NCBI GenBank assembly: GCA_963205315.1
Contig: CAUJIO010000023.1
Coordinates: forward strand, 62,001-126,000
Length of the DNA: 64,000 nt
Reading direction: 5' to 3'
From: Pseudomonadota bacterium
Lineage (GTDB): Bacteria > Pseudomonadota > Alphaproteobacteria > Rhizobiales > Aestuariivirgaceae
Shown here: positions 1-8,757 of the stretch, one piece after another
How positions within the stretch are numbered: position 1 is the first letter of the stretch
Layout: every line of letters begins with the position of its first letter
Notes under the pieces: generated by a model
The model's input: the letters and a program-made list of their open reading frames with translations, nothing else
Databases searched by the model: none
Told to the model about the DNA's origin: nothing
Position numbers and translations under genes: made by a program

Positions 1-289
1 TGTCGGCGACATCAAGTGACATTGCGAGCGACAGTTCCTGGTAGACAACGCTGACACCTGCTTGCTGAGCCAGCCTTGGCGTCAAGAACGCGTACTCGCC
101 ATCTCCTACAACAATCACTCCGCTGTCAGGTTTAACCGCGCCCGACAAACACTTAATTAGCGTCGATTTACCAGCACCGTTTGCTCCAAGAAGCACATGG
201 ATCTCGCCGTCTTGGACGGCGAGATCCACTCCCTTAAGCACATCGACACCGCCATAGGATTTGCAGAGATTCATGACAGCAAACGCCAT
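1..289 (-). CDS. Sugar-type ABC transporter ATP-binding protein (partial)
   Basis: The first 96 codons of a leftward gene are visible; the rest lies beyond the window edge. The translation begins MAFAVMNLCKSYGG and contains the Walker A motif GANGAGKST at about residues 37-45, followed by a Q-loop-like VVYQEL. This pattern fits the first nucleotide-binding domain of RbsA/MglA/XylG-type ATPases that energise sugar import. The ATG at 289 is preceded by a strong GGAGAAGG ribosome site. It lies 27 bp downstream of the periplasmic binding protein gene in the same direction, so the two form one importer; the permease would lie outside the window. The true ligand need not be a sugar, given the amidohydrolase genes upstream. 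Confidence 0.88.
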   Translation of the reverse strand, partial: MAFAVMNLCKSYGGVDVLKGVDLAVQDGEIHVLLGANGAGKSTLIKCLSGAVKPDSGVIVVGDGEYAFLTPRLAQQAGVSVVYQELSLAMSLDVAD

Positions 290-316
290 GGCACCTTCTC
301 CCAGTTTTCGAGCCGA

Positions 317-1324
317 TCAGTCTTTCACGCCTTGCTCATCCAGATATTTCTGAGCGTCAGGCGATTTTTCAGTCACGAGCGCAAGCGGCACAATGGTGTC
401 CCCGGTGTTGCTTCCCTTCAACAAGTTATCCGCGGTTGAAACAATCGCATCACCAACGGCCTTGAGCGGAATTGCCATAGATGCCCGATATACAGTTCCG
501 CCTTCTCGCAACAGCTTAAGAGCTGGCGGAGTCCCGTCCATACCTCCGATAAAGGCCTTGGGGTCCTTTGGATCCTTTCCCGAAGCTATCCATGCCTTGT
601 AGGCTCCCTCGGTTGCTGGATCCTCAACACCAAGGATGACGTTCACGTCGGGATGGGCCTGCAGAATCGTTCGGGTGACATTCAATCCGTCCGTTGGATT
701 AATGGCATCTTGCTCCGCGACAATTTCAACATTGGGCGCTTGCGACTTTAGGCCTTCCTTTATGCCATTTCCTCGCAGCTGCCCCCATGATCCCTTCTGG
801 TAGCCCAGTATTGCGACCTTCGCAGACCCGTCAAGGTTCTGCGTAACCCACTTACCTGCATATTCCCCCAACCTGTAGCCGTCGTCGTATTGAGCATAGC
901 CAACAGTTGCATCCTGATTCTCAATCTTGTCACCATAGGTAATCCATTTGATACCCGCGTCATGCGCCTGCTTGGCAAGTGCTACAAACACCTTCGGCTG
1001 GAGCACGACGCAGACAATCACAGAAACCTTCTGCTCAATCCATGTCTTTATCGTGTTTACTTGCTTATTCAGATCAGTTCCAGGATCATCAACGATAACG
1101 TTGAATCCCATCTCTTTACCCTTTGCTTTGGCCTGCTCGAGTGAAGTGATCACCGCACCGATAGTTGACGAGTTCGGGAAACTTATGGCGATTATCCGCT
1201 CTTCAGCATTGGCTGCAGACAATTTCCCTATGCCGAGACTCGCAATTAGCCCCGCTCCTCCTGCTGCAAACAAGCGTCTAGAGATTCGCAACTCAAATTT
1301 GCTGGCAGCGCCTTCTTTGCTCAT
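317..1324 (-). CDS. Sugar-binding-type periplasmic protein of an ABC transporter, Tat signal
   Basis: This 335-residue protein has the size and fold signature of the RbsB/LacI-like periplasmic binding family (Peripla_BP_4). The N-terminus has a twin-arginine export motif, SRRLFAAGG at about residues 15-23, followed by a hydrophobic stretch ending near SAANAEE. The body shows the usual alternation: AISFPNSSTIGAVITSLEQA near the start, KTWIEQKVSVIVC in the first lobe, and AHPDVNVILGVEDPATEGAY in the hinge region. It captures the ligand in the periplasm for the adjacent ATPase. The ATG at 1324 has a GGAAGG ribosome site. It follows the CapA-like gene by 59 bp and probably shares the leftward operon. 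The ligand is unknown; a ureide or N-acylated amino compound is an inference from context only. Confidence 0.88.
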   Translation of the reverse strand: MSKEGAASKFELRISRRLFAAGGAGLIASLGIGKLSAANAEERIIAISFPNSSTIGAVITSLEQAKAKGKEMGFNVIVDDPGTDLNKQVNTIKTWIEQKVSVIVCVVLQPKVFVALAKQAHDAGIKWITYGDKIENQDATVGYAQYDDGYRLGEYAGKWVTQNLDGSAKVAILGYQKGSWGQLRGNGIKEGLKSQAPNVEIVAEQDAINPTDGLNVTRTILQAHPDVNVILGVEDPATEGAYKAWIASGKDPKDPKAFIGGMDGTPPALKLLREGGTVYRASMAIPLKAVGDAIVSTADNLLKGSNTGDTIVPLALVTEKSPDAQKYLDEQGVKD

Positions 1325-1383
1325 GGCAGTTCCTTCCCTATTTTGTGTTTATGGCAGTCGACTAAGGGCACAGGCTATCCCAT

Positions 1384-2472
1384 TCACAATGCACTCGCCC
1401 TCAACTGTGCATCGTGATGTTCGATATTGGCTCCAAGAGGACGTGAAAGTCGCTTTAGTCTCTCGCATATAGAGTCGAACGCTTGCCCCTGCGCCAGCAT
1501 CGGCAACCTGTCCTCCCCGAGTCGAGTCGGAATAATTTCGACTGACGTCCTCTCATCACTGTTGATCCGAATACTGGCAATATAGCCATCGGGAGACATT
1601 GCCTTCCAAAGAGCCTTCACATTTGTTGGGGCGTCTAGGAACACTTGCTGACCAACAAGCGTTCCTAGACTAAACAAGATTGGCTTACCGCGATGAAAAC
1701 CAATTCCATGTACAGCGTGTGGATGGTGACCATGGATGACGTCACCTCCAGCATCCAGCAATCTGCGCGCCAAGGGTTCTTGATACTCGGCCAGCTCCTC
1801 GCCCGACCCGAACCCCCAGTGAATCGTGATTACTACCTTGTCACACATCTTCTTCAGTTCTTTGATCGCGAACTCAGCTTCGACGACATCCCTCTCACGG
1901 GCTGAAGTCCTTACCCGCACAGCCGCAATGTCACCTGGCTCCTCCATTTGGTAATGAGCGTTCACTTCATATCCAGTATCAATGTGAATTGGAGAAATAC
2001 CAGGTCGATCGGGAGAAGCCGCCATCCCGGTTGGTAGCAAACATGAGAACGCAATGACGCCGATCGTCACTCCGCCGACGGTATGCAATGCAGGGCGTCG
2101 AGCCAGTTCAACATTCAAACCAGCTCCAATCACAGCAACCCCGGAATTTTGTAGAAGGTCAACCGTTTGACTTAGCCCATCCCAGCCGAAATCAACCGAG
2201 TGATTGTTTGCAACTGTTACTAGGTCAACACCTAGTTCACCTACTGAACTGGCAATGTCTGGATGAGCACGGATGTTAAGCAACTTCTCAATCGGCCAGC
2301 CCCTGTCCGTAAGAGGCATCTCAAAATTACCCACAGAAAAGTCCGCGCTGGATATGACCTTAAAGACCTCAGCCGCAGACACGGGCAAGTCAGATAGTGA
2401 ACGCGTCGGCAATATGTCGCCGACAAGCGCCACGATAGTGCCTTTCAACTTTTGACCCTTAATCATGGTCAT
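1384..2472 (-). CDS. CapA-family (poly-gamma-glutamate capsule type) metallophosphoesterase-like protein
   Basis: The 362-residue product matches the PGA_cap/CapA family, which adopts a calcineurin-like phosphoesterase fold. Visible family blocks are VGDILPTR near residue 17, FSVGNFEMPLTDRG near 47, TVANNHSVDFGWDGL near 85, VVITIHWGFGSGEE near 213 and VIHGHHPHAVHGIGF near 245. There is no signal peptide or membrane segment, unlike membrane-bound PgsA/CapA of capsule operons, and no pgsB or pgsC homologue is nearby. It sits between two M20 hydrolases and an importer, so a hydrolytic or processing role on a glutamyl or amide compound is more likely than capsule synthesis; this is inference. ATG codons at 2472 and 2466 are both possible starts. 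A 12-bp inverted repeat lies just upstream. Confidence 0.8.
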   Translation of the reverse strand: MTMIKGQKLKGTIVALVGDILPTRSLSDLPVSAAEVFKVISSADFSVGNFEMPLTDRGWPIEKLLNIRAHPDIASSVGELGVDLVTVANNHSVDFGWDGLSQTVDLLQNSGVAVIGAGLNVELARRPALHTVGGVTIGVIAFSCLLPTGMAASPDRPGISPIHIDTGYEVNAHYQMEEPGDIAAVRVRTSARERDVVEAEFAIKELKKMCDKVVITIHWGFGSGEELAEYQEPLARRLLDAGGDVIHGHHPHAVHGIGFHRGKPILFSLGTLVGQQVFLDAPTNVKALWKAMSPDGYIASIRINSDERTSVEIIPTRLGEDRLPMLAQGQAFDSICERLKRLSRPLGANIEHHDAQLRASAL

Positions 2473-2473
2473 C

Positions 2474-2516
2474 CTGTCTGATAGCTTATCGCTGCTGTCT
2501 GAATGCTATCAGACAG
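2474..2516. promoter_or_regulatory. Inverted repeat upstream of the capA-like gene
   Basis: A perfect 12-bp inverted repeat, CTGTCTGATAGC (2474-2485) and GCTATCAGACAG (2505-2516), lies in the 91-bp gap between the M20 gene and the capA-like gene. A third, partial half-site CTGTCTGA occurs at 2495-2502 inside the spacer. Three phased half-sites suggest a regulator binding site. A hairpin in the leader RNA is also possible, but no U-tract follows, so a terminator is unlikely. Confidence 0.4.
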
Positions 2517-2563
2517 CACAATTTCGTCAAGGCAAAAGTTCAACGCGACATTCAAGCATGTCG

Positions 2564-3763
2564 TCATTGCCCCAATTCAGCCGAAAGCGCTGACATAAAC
2601 GACATGCACGCAGATACTTGGTCGACCGCAATGAACTCATTTGGTTGATGAGCCTGGTCTACATTGCCAGGACCACACAGAACCGTAGGGAAGCCGCGCA
2701 CCTGAAATTGCCCCGCTTCAGTTGCAAATGGCATCGCGACTGTAGTGTGGGTTCTGCTCAGTTTAAGCGCTATGGCTTCCGCGAAAGATCCCGGATCTTG
2801 ATTGAGCCCAGGCACTTCCGTAATCACTGTCGTGTCGACACTCGCATCGCTGGTGAACCGACGTAGCCGAGGAAGCACTTTTTCTGCACAGTAACGGTCG
2901 AGATGTCGCTTAGCCAAATCCTGAGGCACACTAGGAAGTCCGCGGAATTCCCAAAGAAACTTGCAGTCTTTTGCCAAAATGTTTCTGGCAGTGCCGCCGG
3001 CTACCGTACCAACCGAGATAGTCGAATACCCCGGATCAAGACGGCCGGACTGATCAGGTTGACCTTCAAGGAATTCGGCGTATCTGTAAAGTTCGCTGAT
3101 CAGATCAGCGGCACCGGCAATCGCGTTCGCGCCCAACGTTGGCTTGGACGAGTGTGCCTCGTGACCGCGCACTGTAGTCATGTAAGTCGAAATGCTCTTG
3201 TGACAGTCTGCCACTTTCATCATCGTCGGCTCTCCGACTATCACCGCTGAAGGTCGCGGCAGGTTTTTTCCGAAATCCTCAATTCCTGGAATCGATCCCT
3301 GGCTGGTAATCTCTTCGTCATAGCTCAGTAGTATATGGATCGGCCTACTGAGGCGGGCGGATGAGAACAGAGGAATGTGCGCCAGAGCAATTGCGCCAAA
3401 CGACTTCATGTCGCATGTTCCCCTGCCAAATAACTTTCCATCATCGCGTCGGAGAGTGTAGGGATCACCTATCCACGACTGACCCTCAACGGGCACGACG
3501 TCGGTATGACCAGACAGCACTATACCCCCATCAACCATCGGGCCAACAGAAATGCACGTTGTAGCTTTGGTCTTCTCCTCGTTGTAATATCTCTTGCAAG
3601 AAACAGGGTAGTCGCCGCTATATCTTTCGGCCCATTCAATGAGCTCCAAGTTTGACCTTTGGCTCTCAGTATTGAAAGAAATAATTTTGGCGATGGCACC
3701 AAGTGTGTCGTCAAGTGTTATTTCTGAGGTCCGCTTCATCTCTATGCTCCGCTTATGGTTCAT
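2564..3763 (-). CDS. ArgE-type M20 metallopeptidase (acetylornithine deacetylase family)
   Basis: This 399-residue protein carries the full set of M20 di-zinc residues: LSGHTDVVPVEG (H-x-D), FGRGTCDMKS (bridging Asp), LSYDEE (catalytic Glu and metal Glu), VIVGEPT (metal Glu), GHEAHSSKP (dimer-domain His) and QAHQPNEF (last metal His). This is the ArgE/acetylornithine deacetylase arrangement, so it probably removes an N-acyl group from an amino acid in the cytoplasm. Its ATG overlaps the stop of the upstream M20 gene (ATGA), which indicates translational coupling. It is the only one of the four M20 proteins in this island, apart from the allantoate-type enzyme, with all canonical ligands. Housekeeping arginine synthesis is unlikely here; context favours catabolic deacylation. 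Confidence 0.85.
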   Translation of the reverse strand: MNHKRSIEMKRTSEITLDDTLGAIAKIISFNTESQRSNLELIEWAERYSGDYPVSCKRYYNEEKTKATTCISVGPMVDGGIVLSGHTDVVPVEGQSWIGDPYTLRRDDGKLFGRGTCDMKSFGAIALAHIPLFSSARLSRPIHILLSYDEEITSQGSIPGIEDFGKNLPRPSAVIVGEPTMMKVADCHKSISTYMTTVRGHEAHSSKPTLGANAIAGAADLISELYRYAEFLEGQPDQSGRLDPGYSTISVGTVAGGTARNILAKDCKFLWEFRGLPSVPQDLAKRHLDRYCAEKVLPRLRRFTSDASVDTTVITEVPGLNQDPGSFAEAIALKLSRTHTTVAMPFATEAGQFQVRGFPTVLCGPGNVDQAHQPNEFIAVDQVSACMSFMSALSAELGQ

Positions 3764-5025
3764 ACGGTCGGTTTCACCAGAAGCTTACTGCAAGCTAGCG
3801 CAACTACTTCTATGGCCACAAAAAGGTCTGATAGCTTCAATTTTTCGTTTGGACCGTGCGCATTGCCATCCGCTGGATCGAGCGGGCCTGCACCGTATAG
3901 AACCGTTGGGATGCCCACCGCGGAATAATGCCGCGCATCCGTATAAATCGGAGCTCCTCCAATCTTAAGAGCAGTTCCTGTAATCGACTCGCCACTTTCT
4001 GCGATCGCTTGCACAAGCTGCGCCTGTCCTGGCAATGACGTTAGGGGCTCCGCCAGCATCAATACCTCGGTAGAACATTGGATCCCTGGCAGGTGCTCTG
4101 TTGCCCGCTCAATTAGCGAGCGAAGCCCACTAGCAACGCTCTGACCATTTTCCTCGGGAATGATCCGCCGGTCGATTCTCAGTACAACTCTATCTGGCAC
4201 TACGTTCGTGTTTATACCGCCACTAATGATACCTACGACCAGCGTTGGACACATAATCCCTGGAGTCGTTGATTTTGCTTCACGAAGTCTATCGCGCTCC
4301 TCATAAAGCCGATTGAGGACTGCGGTCGCGGCCTCAATCGCATCATGACCAAACTCAGGTCGAGCTGCATGGCTCGACTTTCCCTGAATATCCACCTGGA
4401 GATGAAGACACCCATTGTGGGCAGTCACGACTTGGTGTGTGACACCCGCATAAATGACCATGTCGGGGGCGGTGACATTGTCTGCTAGTAGCTTCTTGGG
4501 ACCCAGTTCTCCGCCGATCTCCTCATCGTAGGTGATGTGCAGCTCAATACTGCCTGCCAAGTCTCGATTGATGTCTTTGAGAGCCAGCAATGCAAAAGCA
4601 TAGGTTACAATGTCAGACTTTGAAGCGGTCGCCGCGCGCCCATATATCCAGCCATTTCTAATCTCTCCACCATACGGATCTACAGTCCACCCCTTACCAG
4701 GCGGCACGACATCTCCATGTGTTACCAGCGCTATTGTAGGACCATCTCCAAATTTGTGACGAACAATCAAATTACAGGCACTGATCATGCCGTACTGCCT
4801 GATTTGCTCCTCTGGTATGGTATGCCGTTCTATGGTCAGTCCAAGCTTCTCCAACTGTTCTAACACAGCATTCGCGTGCCGATTACAGTCGCCAGGTGGG
4901 TTGTCCGACGGAACCCTTATCAGGTCTTGCAACATTGATATGGCCACGTTTCTATTCCTCGAAACGTAGCTGTGTACTTCACTCGCCACATCCGCTTGGT
5001 CGTCTGTTGGAGAATTAGGGAACAC
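3760..5025 (-). CDS. M20-family deacylase with non-canonical metal site
   Basis: About 421 residues, with M20 architecture: VTHGDVVPPGKGW (H-x-D), YDEEIGGELGPK (Glu pair), GKSSHAARPE (dimerisation-domain His) and GNAHGPNE (last His). The usual bridging Asp of the GRG-x-x-D motif is replaced (GRAATASKSD), and the GEPT motif is replaced by AGVTH. From memory, these exchanges recur in a subfamily of ArgE/DapE-like proteins with SKSD and AHNGC motifs, so they need not mean inactivity. The start chosen is GTG at 5025, because AGGAGA stands just ahead of it; an ATG at 5043 is the alternative. It overlaps the upstream allantoate-type hydrolase gene by 11 bp. It is a paralogue of the product of 10341-11585. 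Confidence 0.78.
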   Translation of the reverse strand: MFPNSPTDDQADVASEVHSYVSRNRNVAISMLQDLIRVPSDNPPGDCNRHANAVLEQLEKLGLTIERHTIPEEQIRQYGMISACNLIVRHKFGDGPTIALVTHGDVVPPGKGWTVDPYGGEIRNGWIYGRAATASKSDIVTYAFALLALKDINRDLAGSIELHITYDEEIGGELGPKKLLADNVTAPDMVIYAGVTHQVVTAHNGCLHLQVDIQGKSSHAARPEFGHDAIEAATAVLNRLYEERDRLREAKSTTPGIMCPTLVVGIISGGINTNVVPDRVVLRIDRRIIPEENGQSVASGLRSLIERATEHLPGIQCSTEVLMLAEPLTSLPGQAQLVQAIAESGESITGTALKIGGAPIYTDARHYSAVGIPTVLYGAGPLDPADGNAHGPNEKLKLSDLFVAIEVVALACSKLLVKPTV

Positions 5026-6274
5026 TTTTCTCTCCTGGTGCATAGTCACAAATTAATTTGTACATGACTTCCGCAGCCACACTCACATCTTCAATCTTGA
5101 CTGACTCTTCTGGCGAATGACTAATACCTCGATCACATCTGACAAAAATCATCCCAATATCGGTTAACTTCGACATCGCCATGCCGTCGTGGCCAGCACC
5201 ACTAGGCATCAGTAGCGGCCGCTCACCGAGAGACTGAATCGCCGAGGAAATCTTTTCAACTAAAACGGGAGAGCAAGGACAGGCATTCAAATCAATCAGC
5301 TTCTTCGCATCAAATTCTACGCCTCGTTTTCTCGCAATTGACTGCCCAGAAGCGACTATCTCGTCAAAACAAGAAGTTCTCACCCCATCTAATGCAGACC
5401 TTACATCAATGCTGAGTTCGACGGCTCCCGGAATAATGTTCATCGCTCCTGGAAGTGCAAGAAATTGTCCAACAGTCGCGACTGTATCGCTGTGGGACTT
5501 TGCAACCCTCTCTACCACCAGACAAAACTCGCAGGCGGCCAACAGAGGATCATGGCGCAGACGCATTGGCACTGTGCCAGCGTGATTCGGAGCACCCTTG
5601 AACGTAACTTTAGCCCTGGTCTGACCAAAAATTCCGGTCACGACTCCAACTGGCTTACTTTCAGCTTCTAGAACCGGTCCTTGTTCGATATGCACTTCCA
5701 CATAGCCAATTACATCTGTTGAACTATGAGCTGCGTGAGGAACCTTTGAAGGATCCAGTCCGAAATGTTTTAGTGCCTCCTCAACTGAAATGCCATGGCT
5801 ATCCTTGGCATTGAAGTGCGCGTCTCCAAATGAACCCGTTATTGCACTGCTTCCAGCCAACGCGGTTGCAAATCGCGTACCCTCTTCATCGCCAAATGCA
5901 ACAACCTCGAGACCGATCGGCAGTCGCTTGTTTACCTCTTTAAGTCTGGCGACGCAGTCTATCGCGGTAATGACTCCCAACGGACCATCATATTTTCCCG
6001 CATCAATCACGCTGTCAAAATGGGAGCCCAACATCAAATAGGGGCCGTTCCCACTTTGCGACGCATACTTGCCGATGACATTTCCCACTTCATCAATGCG
6101 CGCCGACATGCCAGCCTCGATCATCCAGTTCTGCAGGAGTTCAGCTGCCTTTCGGTGTTCGGCCGTTAGATAAAGCCTCGTAACACCGCTGGATGGAGCT
6201 GAAATCGTAGCCAATTGATCGCAGCGTTGCAGTATTCTAAGACCCGCGTCGGTCTGTGCAGTGTAACCTGACAT
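5015..6274 (-). CDS. Allantoate amidohydrolase / N-carbamoyl amino acid hydrolase family protein
   Basis: The 419-residue product belongs to the M20 branch that hydrolyses ureido compounds (AllC, N-carbamoyl-L-amino acid hydrolase, beta-ureidopropionase). Diagnostic blocks are LGSHFDSVIDAGKYDGPLGV (metal His and Asp), FGDEEGTRFATALAGSSAITG-like sequence (Glu pair), EVHIEQGPVLE (family signature with metal His), PNHAGTVPMRLRHDPL (substrate contacts) and SGAGHDGMAM (last metal His). It would release ammonia and CO2 from a carbamoyl or amidino nitrogen in the cytoplasm. The ATG at 6274 lies 17 bp after the PuuE-type gene, so the ring-opening enzyme and this hydrolase probably act in sequence. 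Whether the substrate is allantoate itself cannot be read from the sequence. Confidence 0.85.
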   Translation of the reverse strand: MSGYTAQTDAGLRILQRCDQLATISAPSSGVTRLYLTAEHRKAAELLQNWMIEAGMSARIDEVGNVIGKYASQSGNGPYLMLGSHFDSVIDAGKYDGPLGVITAIDCVARLKEVNKRLPIGLEVVAFGDEEGTRFATALAGSSAITGSFGDAHFNAKDSHGISVEEALKHFGLDPSKVPHAAHSSTDVIGYVEVHIEQGPVLEAESKPVGVVTGIFGQTRAKVTFKGAPNHAGTVPMRLRHDPLLAACEFCLVVERVAKSHSDTVATVGQFLALPGAMNIIPGAVELSIDVRSALDGVRTSCFDEIVASGQSIARKRGVEFDAKKLIDLNACPCSPVLVEKISSAIQSLGERPLLMPSGAGHDGMAMSKLTDIGMIFVRCDRGISHSPEESVKIEDVSVAAEVMYKLICDYAPGEKSVP

Positions 6275-6291
6275 GCTTGCTCAACCCGCAG

Positions 6292-7197
6292 CTAGTTCGT
6301 CGCCGGATGACTCTTGTGCCAGTGACGGGCGATGTCTACCCGTCGGCAAATCCACACGGCATCATGCTTTTGCACGTAGTCCAGAAAACGCAAGAAGGAC
6401 GCCCAACGTCCGGGTCGCCCAACTATCCGCAGGTGGAGACCTGCCGACATCATGCGTGGCGTCCGATCGCTCTCCCTCCAGAGTACGTCGAAGGTATCTT
6501 TCAAATAGGCGTAATACTGGTCGCCACTGTTGAAGCCAGCAGCCGCGACAAAGCGCATGTCGTTGCATTCAAGGCTGTAAGGAATTCGCAAGTGATTCTT
6601 GCCGTTGATTCTAACCCAATACGGCAGATCATCAGCATATGTGTCGGCGTCGTACAGAAACCCGCCTTCTTCAACGACGAGATTTAGCGTATTCGGACTA
6701 CAACGACCAGTGTACCATCCCAGAGGTCGTTGGCCCGTATGCTTTGTAATTGCGTCGATTGCGAGCTGCATGTGGCTACGCTCTGTGTCGATGCCCATGA
6801 ACTGATGGTCGATCCATTTCCAGCCATGGCTCGCGATTTCATGACCGAGTTCATGCATGATCTTCCCGGCAGCTGGATAGTGTTCCAGGGCAAGACCGTT
6901 GGCTAATACGGTTGTCTCGATCCCGCGTGCTTTGAATTCGTCGAAAATGCGCCAGAAGGCGACTCGTGTGCCGTATTCATACAGGGACTCCATATTGACA
7001 TTTCTGACACCGAACAGTTGGGGCGCGCCAATGATGTCTGAAATGAAATTCTCCGAGTGCGCATCGCCGTGGAGGATACAGTTTTCAGACCCCTCTTCGA
7101 ACGCCACTATGAACTGGAGAGCGAGTTTTGCACCATTCGGCCAATTGGCTTGAGGCGGATTCCGCCCATAGCCCGCCATATCTCGGTCGTACGCCAT
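6292..7197 (-). CDS. PuuE/allantoinase-type polysaccharide-deacetylase-fold hydrolase
   Basis: The 301-residue protein has the family hallmarks of PuuE-type, cofactor-independent allantoinases with the NodB deacetylase fold: GYGRNPPQANWPNGAK at about residues 9-24, LHGDAHSENF, NMESLYEYGTRVAFWR, and EIASHGWKWIDHQ. PuuE enzymes open the hydantoin ring of allantoin; family members also hydrolyse related cyclic amides. It is the first gene of the leftward operon, with an AGAGGAG ribosome site seven bases ahead of the ATG. The divergent MocR-type gene and its repeated ATTGAC boxes lie upstream, so this operon is probably controlled by that regulator. The combination with an AllC-like enzyme points to ureide catabolism, but the other genes in the cluster are not standard allantoin genes. 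Confidence 0.84.
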   Translation of the reverse strand: MAYDRDMAGYGRNPPQANWPNGAKLALQFIVAFEEGSENCILHGDAHSENFISDIIGAPQLFGVRNVNMESLYEYGTRVAFWRIFDEFKARGIETTVLANGLALEHYPAAGKIMHELGHEIASHGWKWIDHQFMGIDTERSHMQLAIDAITKHTGQRPLGWYTGRCSPNTLNLVVEEGGFLYDADTYADDLPYWVRINGKNHLRIPYSLECNDMRFVAAAGFNSGDQYYAYLKDTFDVLWRESDRTPRMMSAGLHLRIVGRPGRWASFLRFLDYVQKHDAVWICRRVDIARHWHKSHPATN

Positions 7198-7225
7198 TCG
7201 AGCTCTCCTCTAAGATATCCAACGA

Positions 7226-7329
7226 ATTGACTCTATTGCACCCGTCACTCACTTAGTCATTGACTCGCTCCGTGCTTCTGATGCAGCCTAAGCAATGTAG
7301 CACAATGGTGTCAATAAAAGCATTGACAC
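7226..7329. promoter_or_regulatory. Repeated ATTGAC boxes between the divergent operons (putative MocR operator)
   Basis: The 153-bp divergent promoter region holds three direct ATTGAC boxes at 7226-7231, 7259-7264 and 7322-7327. It also holds a perfect palindrome, GTGTCAAT (7308-7315) and ATTGACAC (7322-7329), separated by six bases. The spacings of 33 and 63 bp are close to whole helical turns. MocR-type regulators often bind two direct repeats plus one inverted copy, so autoregulation and control of the leftward operon are likely. This is pattern-based inference. Confidence 0.5.
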
Positions 7330-7350
7330 TGATTCAATCGGACACGAACT

Positions 7351-8757
7351 ATGGATTGGCCCAGTCGGATTAAAGCGCGGCAAGGACCGCTCTATCTCGC
7401 GATATCCGAACTTATCGCGCAGGACATTGGCACAGGAATATTGCGGCCAGGGGAGAAACTCCCTCCACACAGGGAACTTGCCTATAAGCTTGGTGTAACA
7501 ATCGGGACGGTTGCCCGCGCATACAACGACGCTACGGAGCGCGGTCTGGTCGTCGGTGAGGTCGGCCGTGGAACATTTGTTACTGAAAATGTAGAAAGGA
7601 CATCAGAGACCACTCACCTTGTCGTCCAAGACGACGCAGATAGGGCAGAGGTGATCGACCTCGGCTTGAATTTGTCGGCTAGTGGTGAATGCGAGACCAT
7701 GTTTCGTGACACCCTTGACAAGCTTGGAGAGCAAATCGATTGCAATAGCATTCTGAGGTATCAACCCGCAGCCGGAATGCACGCGCATCGAGTAGCAGCG
7801 GCGGCTTGGCTCTCGCGGTTCGGATTCAAGCCCGACTGTCAATCGGTTGTCATCTGTAATGGGGGTCAACACGGTGTGTTCTTGAGCTTGATGGCCGTAG
7901 CTTCCCATGGGGATAGCATTGTTACTGAACCCTTGACTTATCCAGGCGCCAAAGCAGCAGCCCAGCAGCTCAATCTTAACTTGATCGGCTCAGCCATGGA
8001 TAGTTCGGGACTCATCCCTGAAGCGTTGCGAGAGATATGTCGACTTCGCCATCCTAAGGCAATCTACACGATGCCAGTATTGCAGAATCCAACGACAGTC
8101 ACGGCAACCCAGGAACGACTTGAAGAAATTGCAGAGATAGCCCGCGAATATGATCTATGGATCATAGAAGATGACGTTTACGGCTTTCTCGAGCCTGTGC
8201 GTCCAAGTCCACTTGCTGCCATCGCTCCTGAACGAACAATTTACATTTCGAGCGCGTCGAAATGCATGGCCCCAGGACTTCGAGTTGGGTTCTTGCATGT
8301 GCCCGAGAGACTCTTGCATACCATTCAAGATCTTGCCGCGATGACGAACTGGATGAGTTCACCTCTTCTAGTGGAGATCGTCGCGCTCTGGATCAGCAAC
8401 GGCAACGCGGATCACTTGGTGTCATGGCATCGAATTCAAGCCCGGATGCGTCAAGACATTGCGCGCAAAGTGCTGGGCGACCATCTGCATGCTCCGCCAC
8501 TGTCCTCGTATCACTTGTGGCTCCCACTTCCCGAAACGTGGCGCATGGACACTTTTGCCACTGCTGCACTTCGAGAAGGAATTCGTGTCATTACAGCAGA
8601 CGCGTTTGCTGTAAAACGCGATCACGCACCACACGCGGTTCGCCTTTGTCTGGGCGCTGCATTTTCTACACAACAGATCGAAGCAGCTCTTCTGAAGCTG
8701 GTCGGATTGATCGACAATCCGCCGCGACAGCGGATGGATCTGGAGATGATCCTGTGA
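7351..8757 (+). CDS. MocR-type PLP-dependent transcriptional regulator
   Basis: A 468-residue fusion of an N-terminal GntR-like winged helix (about residues 12-75, with PPHRELAYKLGVTIGTVARAY) and a C-terminal fold-type I aminotransferase-like domain (about 105-460). The aminotransferase core includes CNGGQHGVFLSL, PVLQNPTTVTA and the PLP-lysine motif ISSASKCMAPGLRVGF, with Lys304 the expected Schiff-base residue. Proteins of this class (PdxR, GabR, EnuR, TauR) sense amino compounds through bound PLP. EnuR governs ectoine catabolism, where M20 and ornithine-cyclodeaminase-like enzymes also occur, a notable parallel to this island. The gene is divergent from the PuuE-led operon and overlaps the IclR fragment by four bases. 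The effector is unknown. Confidence 0.87.
   Translation: MDWPSRIKARQGPLYLAISELIAQDIGTGILRPGEKLPPHRELAYKLGVTIGTVARAYNDATERGLVVGEVGRGTFVTENVERTSETTHLVVQDDADRAEVIDLGLNLSASGECETMFRDTLDKLGEQIDCNSILRYQPAAGMHAHRVAAAAWLSRFGFKPDCQSVVICNGGQHGVFLSLMAVASHGDSIVTEPLTYPGAKAAAQQLNLNLIGSAMDSSGLIPEALREICRLRHPKAIYTMPVLQNPTTVTATQERLEEIAEIAREYDLWIIEDDVYGFLEPVRPSPLAAIAPERTIYISSASKCMAPGLRVGFLHVPERLLHTIQDLAAMTNWMSSPLLVEIVALWISNGNADHLVSWHRIQARMRQDIARKVLGDHLHAPPLSSYHLWLPLPETWRMDTFATAALREGIRVITADAFAVKRDHAPHAVRLCLGAAFSTQQIEAALLKLVGLIDNPPRQRMDLEMIL

Noticed and set aside
3824-3835. GTCTGATAGCTT inside an M20 gene resembling the half-site upstream of the capA-like gene
   Set aside because: A single copy without a partner arm inside coding sequence is likely coincidental.
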